Position numbers and translations under genes: made by a program. The notes under the pieces were generated by a model. The model was not told the origin of the DNA. It saw only the letters and a list, made by a program, of their open reading frames with translations, and did not search any database. Positions 1-8,537 of a stretch of DNA of 24,000 nt are shown in pieces; the stretch's first letter is position 1, and each line of letters starts with the position of its first letter. Source of the stretch: Isochrysis galbana (taxonomy: Eukaryota > Haptophyta > Isochrysidales > Isochrysidaceae); assembly GCA_018136815.1 (NCBI GenBank), contig JADDIW010000116.1, positions 1 through 24,000 on the forward strand. Reading direction: 5' to 3'.

Positions 1-1023
1 TGGGCCGAGGCCGCCGGTCACCGAACGGCGCGTTATGCGCTGCAGTCGCTCGTGAACGTCAACGAGGCGAACAAGCTCATTCTCCTGTGCAAGAGGTGGG
101 GGCTGCACGCCGAGCGCCTCGAGCCGCTGCTTGAGCTCGGCGATCGAGAGACGTGCGATCGATGCCTCGGCCACAGACCGGCCTGGGCGCGAGGCCGCCA
201 GCAGCTCGGGCGCCACCGAGTGTTCCTCGGCAGCCGCGCGCGCGGCAAGATGGTGACGGCGCGCAGCGAGCGCGGCGGAGGAGATGCGCTCGAAGGCAGC
301 GGAAAGGCCGGGCGTCGCACGCGCGCTAGCGTCTGCGGCACGCGTCTCACCCAGCTCACGGAGATCAGCGTGGAATAGGCGCATCTGGCCGCCACGGAGC
401 TCTACTCCGAGGGGAAGCTCGAAACCGCGCCCAGGATGGTGGGGTTGTGTCTGATCGATGACTACAACATCATCAGCACTGGGCGCGCCGGCAGGCGCAG
501 CGGCCGCCGCCTCACGCCAGCCCTGAAGCATCGAGAAGAGGGGCGGAACGCGCGACTGCTCCTCGCCCTCAATCGCAAAGCGGCAGAGCGGGCAAGTGTT
601 GTGCTCGCGCACCCACTGGAGCAGGCACTCCTCGTGGAAGTCGTGTCCACAGGGCATGCGAATGAGCGTGGGCGCGCCGGGCGCCGGCTCCTCCAGCGCG
701 CACATGCAGATGGTGCAGGTGGCCCCGGGCGGCGGCGGCGCTCCTCGCTCGAGCTTGGCGATTGCGGCCTCAGAGGCTGGCGGCGGACCGCCCTCACCGA
801 CGCGGATGGCGCCCGAGACGAGGTCGTGGAAGATTGAGCCGGCGATGGCGCCCGATATCCGACGCACGCGCTCGTTGAGCGGCTGGCCCTGGCTGTCTGG
901 AGGGAGTGTCGGAGGCTCTCGGCTGAGTGAGCGAGAGAGTATCTCTCTCACTGCAGGAGGGAGCGAGCCAGGCGTACCGACGGCGATCGTGCCGCGCAGC
1001 GTGACGAAGGCATTGATCTCCAT
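1..1023 (-). CDS. RING-H2 finger protein with SAP-like helical region, probable E3 ubiquitin ligase (3' end outside window)
   Basis: One frame stays open from an ATG at 1023 to the left edge, giving 341 codons with no stop and no need for an intron. The start sits in a GC-rich context and begins MEINAFVTLRG. A canonical RING-H2 finger spans about residues 103-147. Its ligands are C103, C106, C125, H127, H130, C133, C144 and C147, spaced C-x2-C, C-x-H-x2-H-x2-C, x10, C-x2-C. Such fingers bind two zinc ions and recruit a ubiquitin-charged E2, so an E3 ligase role is inferred from the family. The lead-in to the finger (SEAAIAKLERG) resembles that of RNF126-like ligases. After an Ala/Pro-rich linker, residues about 291-325 (LSIAELKQRLEALGV and the following leucines) look like a SAP or related two-helix motif. 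No signal peptide or membrane segment is visible. The substrate is unknown, and the C-terminus lies beyond base 1. Other open frames over this stretch, on both strands, are shadows. Confidence 0.85.
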   Translation of the reverse strand, partial: MEINAFVTLRGTIAVGTPGSLPPAVREILSRSLSREPPTLPPDSQGQPLNERVRRISGAIAGSIFHDLVSGAIRVGEGGPPPASEAAIAKLERGAPPPPGATCTICMCALEEPAPGAPTLIRMPCGHDFHEECLLQWVREHNTCPLCRFAIEGEEQSRVPPLFSMLQGWREAAAAAPAGAPSADDVVVIDQTQPHHPGRGFELPLGVELRGGQMRLFHADLRELGETRAADASARATPGLSAAFERISSAALAARRHHLAARAAAEEHSVAPELLAASRPGRSVAEASIARLSIAELKQRLEALGVQPPPLAQENELVRLVDVHERLQRITRRSVTGGLGP

Positions 1024-1441
1024 CGGCCGCCGCCGCGCCGTGCGAGCGTGTGTGGGGGGTGCTGAGGGAAAGGGGAGGGGCTGCGGGCGGGTGGTGCGGA
1101 AGGGCGAGAGGGGGATGGGAGGGGAAGGGGGGGGCGGCGGGGGGATCTCTGGGCCCCTCTCTCTGCTGGTGGGCGGCCGGCGAAAAGGGGGCGGGGAGGC
1201 CCCGCGCGGCTCGTCGGAGGGGGTCGCAGAGAGGTGAAAGAGACCGCCGAAGGACGTGAAGAAAGATCAGGGTGTCCGCGGGCCGGATGTGGACTTCGCT
1301 GGCCTCCAGGTCGTAGCCCCTTTTTTTCTTCACTCCGCCCTCTTCTATTGAGTATCCGAAGGGTGCTCTTTTGGCTTTCTCGGCCGTCCCGCGCGGCGGG
1401 GCGTGTGGAGAGAGAGGAACTGACGAGACGAGGACGCCAGC
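1024..1441. promoter_or_regulatory. Upstream region of the RING-H2 gene, no gene seen
   Basis: This is the presumed promoter and 5' UTR of the minus-strand RING gene. On that strand it is strongly pyrimidine-rich with C runs and a short pyrimidine stretch near 1319-1333. I found no convincing TATA box. Open frames here are low-complexity Pro/Ser/Arg strings and are not credible genes. Confidence 0.3.
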
Positions 1442-1476
1442 GGAGAGAGGGAGAGAGAAAGAGAAGAGAGAAGAGA

Positions 1477-1507
<31 letters not shown>

Positions 1508-1530
1508 GAGAGAGAGGGAGAGAGAGAGGA
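1442..1530. repeat. (GA)n purine microsatellite
   Basis: About 90 bases contain only purines, mostly GA dinucleotides with GGGA interruptions. The run ends abruptly at a C run near 1531. It lies upstream of the RING gene. Apparent ORFs made of repeated Arg-Glu or Ser-Leu are its translation artefacts. Confidence 0.95.
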
Positions 1531-1998
1531 CCCCCCTCCTCCATACTACTTCCTCCTTCCCTCTTTAGTTTACTCGTCCTGGGGAAGAGGTACATGCTGT
1601 ACTCTTCTGCCCCCCCTAGGAGGTCCTCCTTGTTCTTCCACGGGAAGAAGCACGCTCTCCCTCCCCCTCTCTCTCTCTGGACGGTGTGTAGACGTTAGAT
1701 AAGAGTCTTCGAGAGGGAGACACTGCGCGCGCGTGGCTCAGCTCTCTCTACACTTTTAGGAGATCGCCGCCTCCTCTCTCAACTGCCGAGAGAAGGGCCT
1801 CTCTCGCGTGGAGAGGGAAGAGAGAAAAATGGAGGGGACACACCTCTCGTCACGCGGACGCGCAGAGAGAAGATTGGATCGGATCACATCTCTCTCTCTC
1901 ATCTCTCACTCTCTTGATCTCCGGAGCTCTAGGCACAGAAGAGAAGAGGAGAGGGAGGGGAGAAGCAGAGAGGGAAGAGAGAGTAGGAGAGCTCTTGC
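1531..1998. other. Purine/pyrimidine-rich spacer, no gene seen
   Basis: The spacer between the two GA microsatellites has alternating CT-rich and GA-rich patches. There is no supported coding region, RNA gene or transposon end. Confidence 0.5.
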
Positions 1999-2191
1999 GA
2001 GAGGGAGAGAGAGAGAGAGAGAGAGCGAGAAAGAGATAGAGAGGGAGGGAGGGAGAGAGAGAGAGAGAGAGAGGGAGGGAGGGAGAGAGAGAGAGAGAGA
2101 GGGAGAGCGAAAGAGAGAGAGAGAGAGGGAGAGAGAGAGAGAGAGAGGGAGAGAGAGAGAGAGGGAGGGAGAGAGAGAGAGAGAGAGAGAG
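1999..2191. repeat. (GA)n / (GGGA)n microsatellite
   Basis: Nearly 200 bases of GA repeats carry periodic GGGAGGGA blocks and a few interruptions. The GGGA blocks recur about every 30-50 bases, so the tract may be built from a slipped longer unit. It is non-coding despite Arg/Glu-rich open frames. Confidence 0.95.
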
Positions 2192-2299
2192 CGGCGCACT
2201 GAAACGGATCGGCCAGTGCTCTCCGCCGGTCACATCAAAAGAAAACGACTTTCAGCCGTAGAGTCCAGTGCCGCCCGCTCCTGCCACTAGTCATCCTCT

Positions 2300-3604
2300 C
2301 GAGAAGGGGAGATCTTCTTCACATGTGGAGTTGTTTACCGCATGGCTTGGACGCAGGCCAATTGCAGATTGGGTGCCCTCTTTGTGACGGGGTTTATGCT
2401 GGATGTAGCAGCTCGTTCTTTCGCCGTTTCCGCAACTTGTACTGAGGACTTATAGTGGTGGAAGTGATGCTCATTTATAGCCTTAAAACTGACTATGACT
2501 ATAACGGTAGCTGGCCCTCTATGGGCCCTCCATTAGCCCGGTGTATCTGTTGTATCTGGGAGCAGGGCAGCCTCCTGATACAGCAAATACGGTTGTATCT
2601 GGCCCGTTCTCCCGATACGGTGTCCCGTATCTCCCATCTAGGGTCGTTGCGCCTCTCCGGACCCTCGAGGGTTGGCGGCTCGCCCGCGACCTCGCCCGCC
2701 AATCCCGCCGTCCTGCCGTCCTTGTCCTTGGGAATTCTCACCTTCTTTTTGGCAGTCTCGGCCAGATAAGCTTGTGAATAAGTTTGGATTTGGGCTAAAA
2801 CATATTTAAACCTAATGTACTCTTACTAATAGAGCTTTCGGCTAACATCTAACATATTACATATTACATATATTAGATATTGGTAGTGCCCTCCGGAAAA
2901 CCGGCTCACATGTTAGGTATAGGTGGTGCCCTCCGGCTAACGGCTTACCGGAACCGGCTAAGAGGGTGCAACGACTTGAGGTTAGGGAACGACTTCTTGG
3001 AAGCTCATCGGGCCTGCTGCATCGACTACTCGCTCAACGCCGGCATGTTGTATTTAGGCGCGCGTTTCCGCATGTATATATATATATCTTTCTTTTTTTT
3101 ATTCAACATAGGAACGTCGGAGGACCTCTTGCAAGCGGCAAGGGGGCTCGACCTACGACACATCACCTAAAGCAGCTAAATCTCTGGGTAGGAATCACAG
3201 CAGTTACCAAAAAAGGAATCTAAATTATTTAAGGGAGAATAACCAAAGCTAACACCGAATGCAAAGGACGAGCCACAGTCTCCCGCCCCCTTCTCTCCAA
3301 CTCCTGGCCGAAGCAGCGCGCGCGGCCTCCCCGGAACCAGCTTCTCCGCTAACGAGGGAACTGGGGAAGGGGGAGGGGGTTGTTAGGGGTTAAGGTTGGG
3401 TAGTAGGGAGGTACACTAGCACACTGCCTCACGCCGCACACGTAGCGGGGTTTTTTTAAGAAGATTTTTTATATATATCTTTCTTTACGCCCTCACGCCT
3501 CTGTCGAAACAAGCGAGTGCTTGTTCGTGGGGCAAGTCTCAAGGGGCATAGAGCACAGTCTTGAGAAAGAGAGAGGGAGCGCGCGCGCTACATGGCGACA
3601 CAAG
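2300..3604. other. Gene-poor region with scattered repeat relics
   Basis: No gene is supported here. A 37-codon ATG frame at 2342-2455 (starting MAWTQANCRLGALF) is too short to call. Small repeats include a pair of related units near 2881-2960, each with GTGCCCTCCGG then a CGGCT element. There is also an AT-rich stretch at 2845-2880 made of ACATATT-type words. An inverted repeat lies at 3508-3525 (ACAAGC, loop GAGT, GCTTGT). Two pyrimidine/AT runs of the form ATATATATCTTTCTTT occur near 3078 and 3470. A plus-strand frame around 2966-3080 looks weakly coding (RLEVRERLLGSSSG) but decays into AT-rich DNA, so it may be a relic. Confidence 0.45.
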
Positions 3605-4101
3605 CCACGATCACACATCACTCACAAAACCGCCCAGTCAACAAAGGGACACTCCGAAAACTCACGTAAACAGTCGCCACAATCAAAGAAACGAGTCCGG
3701 AGAAGAATGCAGCCGACCGAAACGAAGCCACAACGAAGAGTCTCGAAGTAAACGGCGATCACCCCTCAAGAAACAATGCCCGTCCTAAAGTTAAAAGACA
3801 CACAAGCCATCGGATCCGTCTAGAGTATTGAGAAAATACTCTGGATCCGACACCCACGATCACACATCACTCACAAAACCGCCCAGTCAACAAAGGGACA
3901 CTCCGAAAACTCACGTAAACAGTCGCCACAATCAAAGAAACGAGTCCGGAGAAGAATGCAGCCGACCGAAACGAAGCCACAACGAAGAGTCTCGAAGTAA
4001 ACGGCGATCACCCCTCAAGAAACAATGCCCGTCCTAAAGTTAAAAGACACACAAGCCATCGGATCCGTCTAGAGTATTGAGAAAATACTCTGGATCCGAC
4101 A
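3605..4101. repeat. Two tandem identical 249-bp units with an internal hairpin
   Basis: The sequence 3605-3853 repeats as 3854-4101 with an offset of exactly 249 bases and no difference I could find. Each unit ends in an inverted repeat: GGATCC, then AGAGTATT, a short loop, AATACTCT, and GGATCC again (about 3811-3851 and 4060-4100). A third copy does not follow; the sequence changes after 4101. The period is a multiple of three, but the frames through it stop near the end of each unit, so I read it as a recent non-coding duplication. Perfect identity implies a very young event, gene conversion, or an assembly artefact. Confidence 0.9.
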
Positions 4102-4658
4102 GCCTCACGCTCACGCCCTCTTGCACCTTCTCTCCATATCATCTTTCTTCTCTCCCTATAAGTAGAGAACATTCATTAGCAAATAGATATATATGCACAC
4201 ACTCTCATTCCATCATTCCATCAATCACATCACTGCTTTCCCGCTTCCTGCTTCCTCTTGGTGCGGTTGTAACGCAACAAGACAGAGGCCTCAACTTGAT
4301 CAGCCAAAGAAGTTGCACGCACAAAAGGAAACATACACGCAGCAAGCAAAGAGAAGACATGCTCACACGAAGCAGAATTAGGAATACCTCTCGGAGTCGG
4401 AGGCATCGCGGGGGGGGGGGGCGGTGTCTGCGTTCTCCCGCCTCCCGCCAACAGTGCCGTTCCCATGCGACTCCGCTCGTGGGGGCTCACGGATTATGAT
4501 AGTAACACGCGTAAATCTCACGCATCGAGAGTTGCACTAACTAAGCTCGCACCGGATCTTTATTTTTCGCGCCTTCGCGCCTAGTGCCGCCGGCCATGCC
4601 TTTCTAATGATTTTCTTGTTGAAAAGGGGGTTTTGTTTTTGATCTCGTTGCTTGAGCA
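4102..4658. other. Unassigned stretch with a TATA-like element
   Basis: No gene is supported. A CTATAAGTAG box at 4156-4165 is followed by a CA/CT-rich, 5'-UTR-like stretch, so a plus-strand promoter is possible. I see no good coding frame downstream before 4500. A run of ten or more G lies near 4410. Confidence 0.3.
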
Positions 4659-4749
4659 GCCCAAATATTCCGTAAAATATGCGAAATATTTTTTGGGCCA
4701 TATTCGCCCAAATATCCCGCGAAATATCCTGAATATTTCCGCCTGGGCC
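4659..4749. repeat. Two AT-rich palindromic units bounded by GGGCC
   Basis: Unit 1 (4659-4699) and unit 2 (4706-4749) both open with GCCCAAATAT and close with GGGCC. Between these ends lie AAATAT words in both orientations, so each unit is a loose hairpin. They stand out as AT-rich islands in GC-rich DNA. They could be tips of a MITE-like repeat, but no target-site duplication is clear. Confidence 0.5.
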
Positions 4750-4794
4750 TATGCAGCGCCGTGTCGGGCTGCCGACAGTCCGACCACCCCCTGA

Positions 4795-5315
4795 CGCACT
4801 GGCATCATTGCCCGCGCAGCCCAACCAGCTTCTCAAAGCGCGCGCACGCAGCTACACTGGCTGCCACAGACCCCACCCCGACCATCCCGACCCGCCCCCT
4901 CGCAGGATTTGCCCTCACTCGAACTCGGCATCGAGAACCAAGACCAGCTCACCAACGCGGCCGTCCACGCGTGGCTGACGAGCCTCCGCGTTGAGGTCCC
5001 ATTGCACACACTCTCCCCTCTCCCACAACAGAGGATATTGTGAGATTTTGTGAGGTAGCCGCTACATCCACCGCGCACACACAGCATGGTTGCAGCCGAC
5101 TGTGCGAAGGTGCGCGAGGGTGGGAACCCGTGGGAACGCCCTTGTCAAGCGAGGGGCACACCTCCACGGAGTCTGAGCCTAGGTCCGAGCTCATGCTAGA
5201 CAGGGACATGCTAACAGATGGCTCCCTGCTGATGTCGCCACGTCGGCACGTCGGCCTCGCGCCAACCGCCAAGCGCCAAGCGCTTCGCTTCGCGCCACTT
5301 TTATTTCTATTTTAG
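4795..5315 (+). pseudogene. Decayed or partial coding segment in two frames, product unknown
   Basis: From 4795 to 5043 one plus frame is open for 82 codons without an ATG and reads like protein (for example LELGIENQDQLTNAAVHAWL). It ends at TGA 5041-5043. A second frame, overlapping by a few bases, is open from 5040 to 5315 and also reads like protein (SSEGHTSTESEPRSEL, MLDRDMLTDGSLLMSPRR). The switch falls at an imperfect 10-bp direct repeat (GATATTGTGA then GATTTTGTGA, about 5033-5053), which could be a small duplication that broke the frame. No family is recognised. It may be a retroelement ORF1 tail or an exon pair. The call rests only on residue composition. Confidence 0.3.
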
Positions 5316-5348
5316 TTTTTTTAATTTGTTATGCCCTCACTGCCAGGT

Positions 5349-5616
5349 AAGGCGCAGAGCCAGAGGCTGGCTCTGCTGGTCTGCAGGGAACAGGGCCCTT
5401 CCTGTCCCCTGCTTCTGTGGCTGGTGGGGAGGCGAAGGCGGGAGGATCATCTCGACGTCGCTGTCTGTCAGAGAGGCGGCCTGCGAGCGCTTCGGCTCCG
5501 GCGGCTTGGGGCGGCCCCTGTGGGGCGTCGTGACGGCGGGGGGCTGGGAGGTGGGAGCGGTCGGCGCGCGCTCCATCGCTAAAACTATAACAATAGTTTT
5601 ATGAACTTGTTCCACG
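5349..5616 (-). mobile_element. Short copy of the MERAPTAP retroelement 5' end, flanked by a 14-bp direct repeat
   Basis: On the minus strand this segment carries the 5' signature of the element family seen again at 7.7 and 19.6 kb: AAACTATTGTTATAGTTT followed shortly by ATG and a frame starting MERAPTAPTSQPPA. The frame continues through KPPEPKRSQAA, the acidic SLTDSDVEM patch and a Gln/Pro-rich part. It matches the 7.7-kb copy over about 240 bases, then stops. The flanks are the identical 14-mer CCTCACTGCCAGGT at 5335-5348 and 5617-5630, which looks like a target-site duplication. A 5'-end-only insertion is unusual for a non-LTR element, which normally loses its 5' end and keeps its 3' end. 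It may be an internally deleted or non-autonomous copy. Confidence 0.65.
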
Positions 5617-5741
5617 CCTCACTGCCAGGTCTACGTACCGGGTTGGACCGCCGGCTCAACGCGCGGACGCGGAAGAGAGCCGCCGTCTCGGCGCGCGGAG
5701 GGGGGGGAAGCGGCGGAGGAGGGGAAGGAAATCTGCGGAGG

Positions 5742-6182
5742 GCAGCGCGCCCGGCGTCGGTTCGAAGTTGGGCTCTCCGGGCCTCCCTCGGCGACGGCTC
5801 AACGTTCAATGGGCTCGGCGGGTGGGTGATTTCGACGAGGGTTCGGCGCGCGGCCTGCCCGATTGGCGTGACCATCCGGGTGGGATATGCGTGTATGGTA
5901 TCTGGTGGGGTCCGCCATCCGGATGGATCGTCGAAAACGGCCACGCAGCGCGCCCGGCATCGGTTCGAAGTTGGGCTCTCCGGGCCTCCCTCGGCGACGG
6001 CTCAACGTTCAATGGGCTCGGCGGGTGGGTGATTTCGACGAGGGTTCGGCGCGCGGCCTGCCCGATTGGCGTGACCATCCGGGTGGGATATGCGTATATG
6101 GTATCTGGTGGGGTCCGCCATCCGGATGGATCGTCGAAAACGGCCACGCAGCGCGCCCGGCATCGGTTCGAAGTTGGGCTTT
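5742..6182. repeat. 203-bp tandem direct repeat, about 2.2 copies
   Basis: The units start at 5742, 5945 and 6148, each beginning GCAGCGCGCCCGGC. The third is cut off near 6182. Copies differ by only a few substitutions (for example GCGTCGG versus GCATCGG, and GCGTGTATGG versus GCGTATATGG). The period is not a multiple of three, so long frames across it on both strands shift between copies and are not genes. Each unit contains GGTTCGAA, which resembles half of a pol III B box but has no matching A box. Confidence 0.92.
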
Positions 6183-6640
6183 TTGAGCTTTTGCGATTTT
6201 AGCGTCTTTTGTCAGTTTTTGATTACGTTTTGTTATGGGGGCCCAAGGGGGGGGTCCGGGTCCTAATGGGCCCCGGATATGTGCTAGTTGGGTGTATTGG
6301 GAACTTTCTCCCGAAAAAAATCCTTAAATTTCCTCAATTCTGAGATGGTCATTTTTTTACCCCTTATAAAAAAACACTGTTTGACCGCCCTACCAAATAC
6401 GGTGAATACGTATTTCCCATCTAGCATCTAGCATCTAGGACTGGGACTGATAGTTGATTGTTCCTAGACAATTAACAATCGCATTGACAAATACAACTTT
6501 GGCAATGACAATGTAGCTGTTTATGCTCTCCGGCTGGGGTTTACAATCTCCGGCTGAGGCTCGTTTCTAATACAGAACTCCAGACACTTTCTGTCACTCG
6601 TCACTCGTCACTCTTCTCGCAGTCTTACGGGGGGGTATTT
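6183..6640. other. AT-richer spacer, no gene seen
   Basis: This intergenic DNA lies between the 203-bp repeat and the DUF4864-like gene. It contains a motif at about 6395-6427 (AATACGGTG, then CGTATTTCCCATCTAG) that also occurs in variant form near 2613-2641. A short CATCTAG tandem follows, and there is a CACTCGT triplet repeat near 6596-6612. No coding region is supported. Confidence 0.4.
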
Positions 6641-6643
6641 ATT

Positions 6644-6651
6644 TATAAATA
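6644..6651 (+). promoter_or_regulatory. TATA-box-like element upstream of the DUF4864-like gene
   Basis: A TATAAATA octamer lies in a local AT patch about 200 bases upstream of the ATG at 6851 and in the same orientation. The distance would allow a GA/GC-rich 5' UTR. Functional status is inferred from the motif and position only. Confidence 0.35.
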
Positions 6652-6850
6652 CGAAGTACCTTGCCAACGAGAGAGAGAGAGCGGAGGGGGCGAGGGGGTT
6701 GCCTCCTGTTCCTCTCTCCGGCCTCCGCCCAGCCCCCCGACGGACGGCGGGCGGCGGCGGAGGTGGCAGGCTCTTGTCCTCGCCCTCCCCCACTCCTCTT
6801 GCGCCTGCCGCACGACCCCCTCCGGGCCCGCCACTCCGCCCCCAAACCGA

Positions 6851-7282
6851 ATGCTTGCTGTTCTCGCGCTGCCGGCCGTGCTGGGCATGCACCTGCAGCC
6901 GGAGCAGGTGGTTCGCGCTCAGCTGGCAGCGCTCCAGCAGAACGATATCGCGCGCTGCTTTGAGCTCGCATCGCCCGCCAATCGCGCCGCCACCGGGCCT
7001 CTTGACAGGTTTGAGCGGATGGTCAAGCTCACGCCCGCCTACGCACCGCTCGTCCAGTGCTCCTCGTTTGAGCTCACGTCAGCGCTGCGCCTCGATGAGA
7101 AGCGCTGGCGATGCAGGGTGCGTGTCAGACCAGCAGGGTCGTCCGCTGCCCCGTTTGCCATCGCCTCTCCGCCGCTCGTCGACTATGAGTGGATGCTTTC
7201 GCTTCAGGACGACGACGCGGGCGAGCACGCCGGTTGCTGGATGGTCGACGGCGTTGTGCCTGACCGCTCTCCTCCACTCTAA
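6851..7282 (+). CDS. Small DUF4864-like protein, possibly secreted or plastid-targeted
   Basis: This is a single open frame of 143 codons plus stop. The N-terminus is hydrophobic (MLAVLALPAVLGMHL), compatible with a signal peptide or the first part of a plastid leader. Residues about 17-60 (QVVRAQLAALQQND, FELASPANRAATGPLDRF) and the tail (YEWMLSLQDDD, GCWMVDGVVP) match my recollection of the DUF4864 pattern: an NTF2-like small fold with FEFASPxN, a GPxxRF segment and a terminal GCWMTDGV. That family has no established biochemical role, so no function is assigned. The ATG is the first in frame. A GC-rich leader and a TATA-like box lie upstream, and no intron is needed. Codon use is strongly GC-ending, as in the other real genes here. 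An additional upstream exon cannot be excluded. Confidence 0.75.
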   Translation: MLAVLALPAVLGMHLQPEQVVRAQLAALQQNDIARCFELASPANRAATGPLDRFERMVKLTPAYAPLVQCSSFELTSALRLDEKRWRCRVRVRPAGSSAAPFAIASPPLVDYEWMLSLQDDDAGEHAGCWMVDGVVPDRSPPL

Positions 7283-7713
7283 CCTCTGACGGTCAAGCGG
7301 ACCTGCTTTGGAGTTTATTTTGCCACGGTGTCCAGTGCGATTAGAAAGTACGCTGCTGGCCCATTTGCCACGACTTTGCATCCAGGACTGCACCGCAGCG
7401 AAGAAATTTTATGCGAGCAAACTGGAAATTCGTCGCCGGGCCATGCCTACATAGGCGTTATCCACCTTGGCCGCATGGGCGGTGGCACGTGGTTGTGCTC
7501 TTTCAATGTCCATAATGATCTGGCGCCTTGTTGTCGTGGGCCCTTCGACGCTATGATGGATCAGCTCAATTCGTCGGATAGTGGGCATCCTTGTGGGACC
7601 CCGCCTACTATGACGAAAGGGAAGCTTCTGCCACCGTTCGATTTGATATTTATAAAATCTTGATGTGGTGAGGGGTGGGTGCCCCAACCATCCTATATAA
7701 TAATGATTTTTTT
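7283..7713. other. Downstream region of the DUF4864-like gene, no supported gene
   Basis: This is the probable 3' UTR followed by unassigned sequence. Overlapping frames on both strands (7328-7663 plus and 7409-7687 minus) lack recognisable motifs and GC-ending codon bias. I do not call either. Confidence 0.4.
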
Positions 7714-8537
7714 AAAAAAAACTATTGTTATAGTTTCGGCGATGGAGCGCGCGCCGACCGCTCCCACCTCCCAGCCCCCTGCCGCCACGACGCCCCACCG
7801 GGGCCGCCCCACCGCCCCAAGCCGCCGGAGCCGAAGCGCTCGCAGGCTGCCCCCCTCACGGACAGTGACGTTGACATGATCCTCCCGCCCTCGCCTCCCC
7901 AACACCACCAGAAGCAGGGAACAGGCAAAGTCCTGTTCCGTGCAGAACAACAGGGCCAACCTCTGGCCTTGCCGCCTGCTACTGCCGCCATGCCACCCCA
8001 ACAAGAACTCCCCATGGTGGATGGCAGCACTGCTGCCACCCCCATGGAGGCAACTCCTACCACCAGTGCACCCCTCGTGGGCGGGCACTTCACACAACAG
8101 TCAATCTTGGAGGCCTTTTCGGCCTCCAACCCCTCAAAGAACACCACTCAGAAATCGTACGCCGAAGCGGCTGGACCCATGGCTTAGCAGCCAGCACAGA
8201 CGCAGCTAGCCCCACCTCAACCTGCTCAACAACCCACGCTACCCTCGCGCAAGCGAGCGGACCCGCAGTCGGACCCAAAACCGAATCCACCCATAGCAAC
8301 ACAATTCGCCTCCCCCCCTCATGATCAAGATGAGGAGTAAGAACCGGAGGACACTCCTTTCTACACATTCAGCTAGCGCAGCTAGCAGACGACAAGAAGG
8401 ACATCAAGAGCGAGGACATGGCAACTTACATGAAGTTTCATCTTTCCAAGCTAGAGGGCTTGGACGCTACCCCCACTGTGGCAGACTGGGGGGTGGGCCA
8501 GCTACTCACGGGAGTTTTATTATTTTCGTTTTCGTGA
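7714..8537 (+). pseudogene. Broken non-LTR retroelement ORF1 fragment (MERAPTAP family)
   Basis: The 5' signature AAACTATTGTTATAGTTT (7719-7736) precedes ATG 7742. The family protein starts MERAPTAPTSQPPAATTPHR, then an 8-bp tandem duplication (CCGCCCCA at 7804-7811 and 7812-7819) shifts the frame. The sequence continues as KPPEPKRSQAA, an acidic patch, a Gln-rich section and GGHFTQQSILEAFSAS, and reaches KSYAEAAGPMA before TAG 8185-8187. The SYAEAA-type motif is common in LINE ORF1 proteins. The same frame then stays readable to TAA near 8338. A third frame (about 8355-8537) carries SEDMATYMKFHLSKLEGL, probably the next ORF1 part. There are thus at least two frame breaks and a stop. ORF1 proteins bind element RNA; this copy cannot be functional. 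A 3' end was not located. Confidence 0.65.

Noticed and set aside
436..1237. Plus-strand frames over the RING gene
   Set aside because: Opposite-strand shadows of a clear RING-H2 reading frame.
1808..2290. Arg/Glu-repeat frame on the plus strand, and its minus-strand Ser/Leu counterpart
   Set aside because: Microsatellite artefact of the 2-kb GA tract.
3360..3420. Telomere-like GTTAGGGGTTAAGGTTGGG stretch
   Set aside because: Not a regular TTAGGG array; it is a single irregular G/T-rich patch.
3605..4101. CRISPR-like array
   Set aside because: There are only two 249-bp identical units with no spacers, in a eukaryotic context.
5601..6202. Plus-strand frames of about 143 codons across the 203-bp repeat
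   Set aside because: The repeat period is not a multiple of three, so the frames read the same DNA in different frames in each copy.
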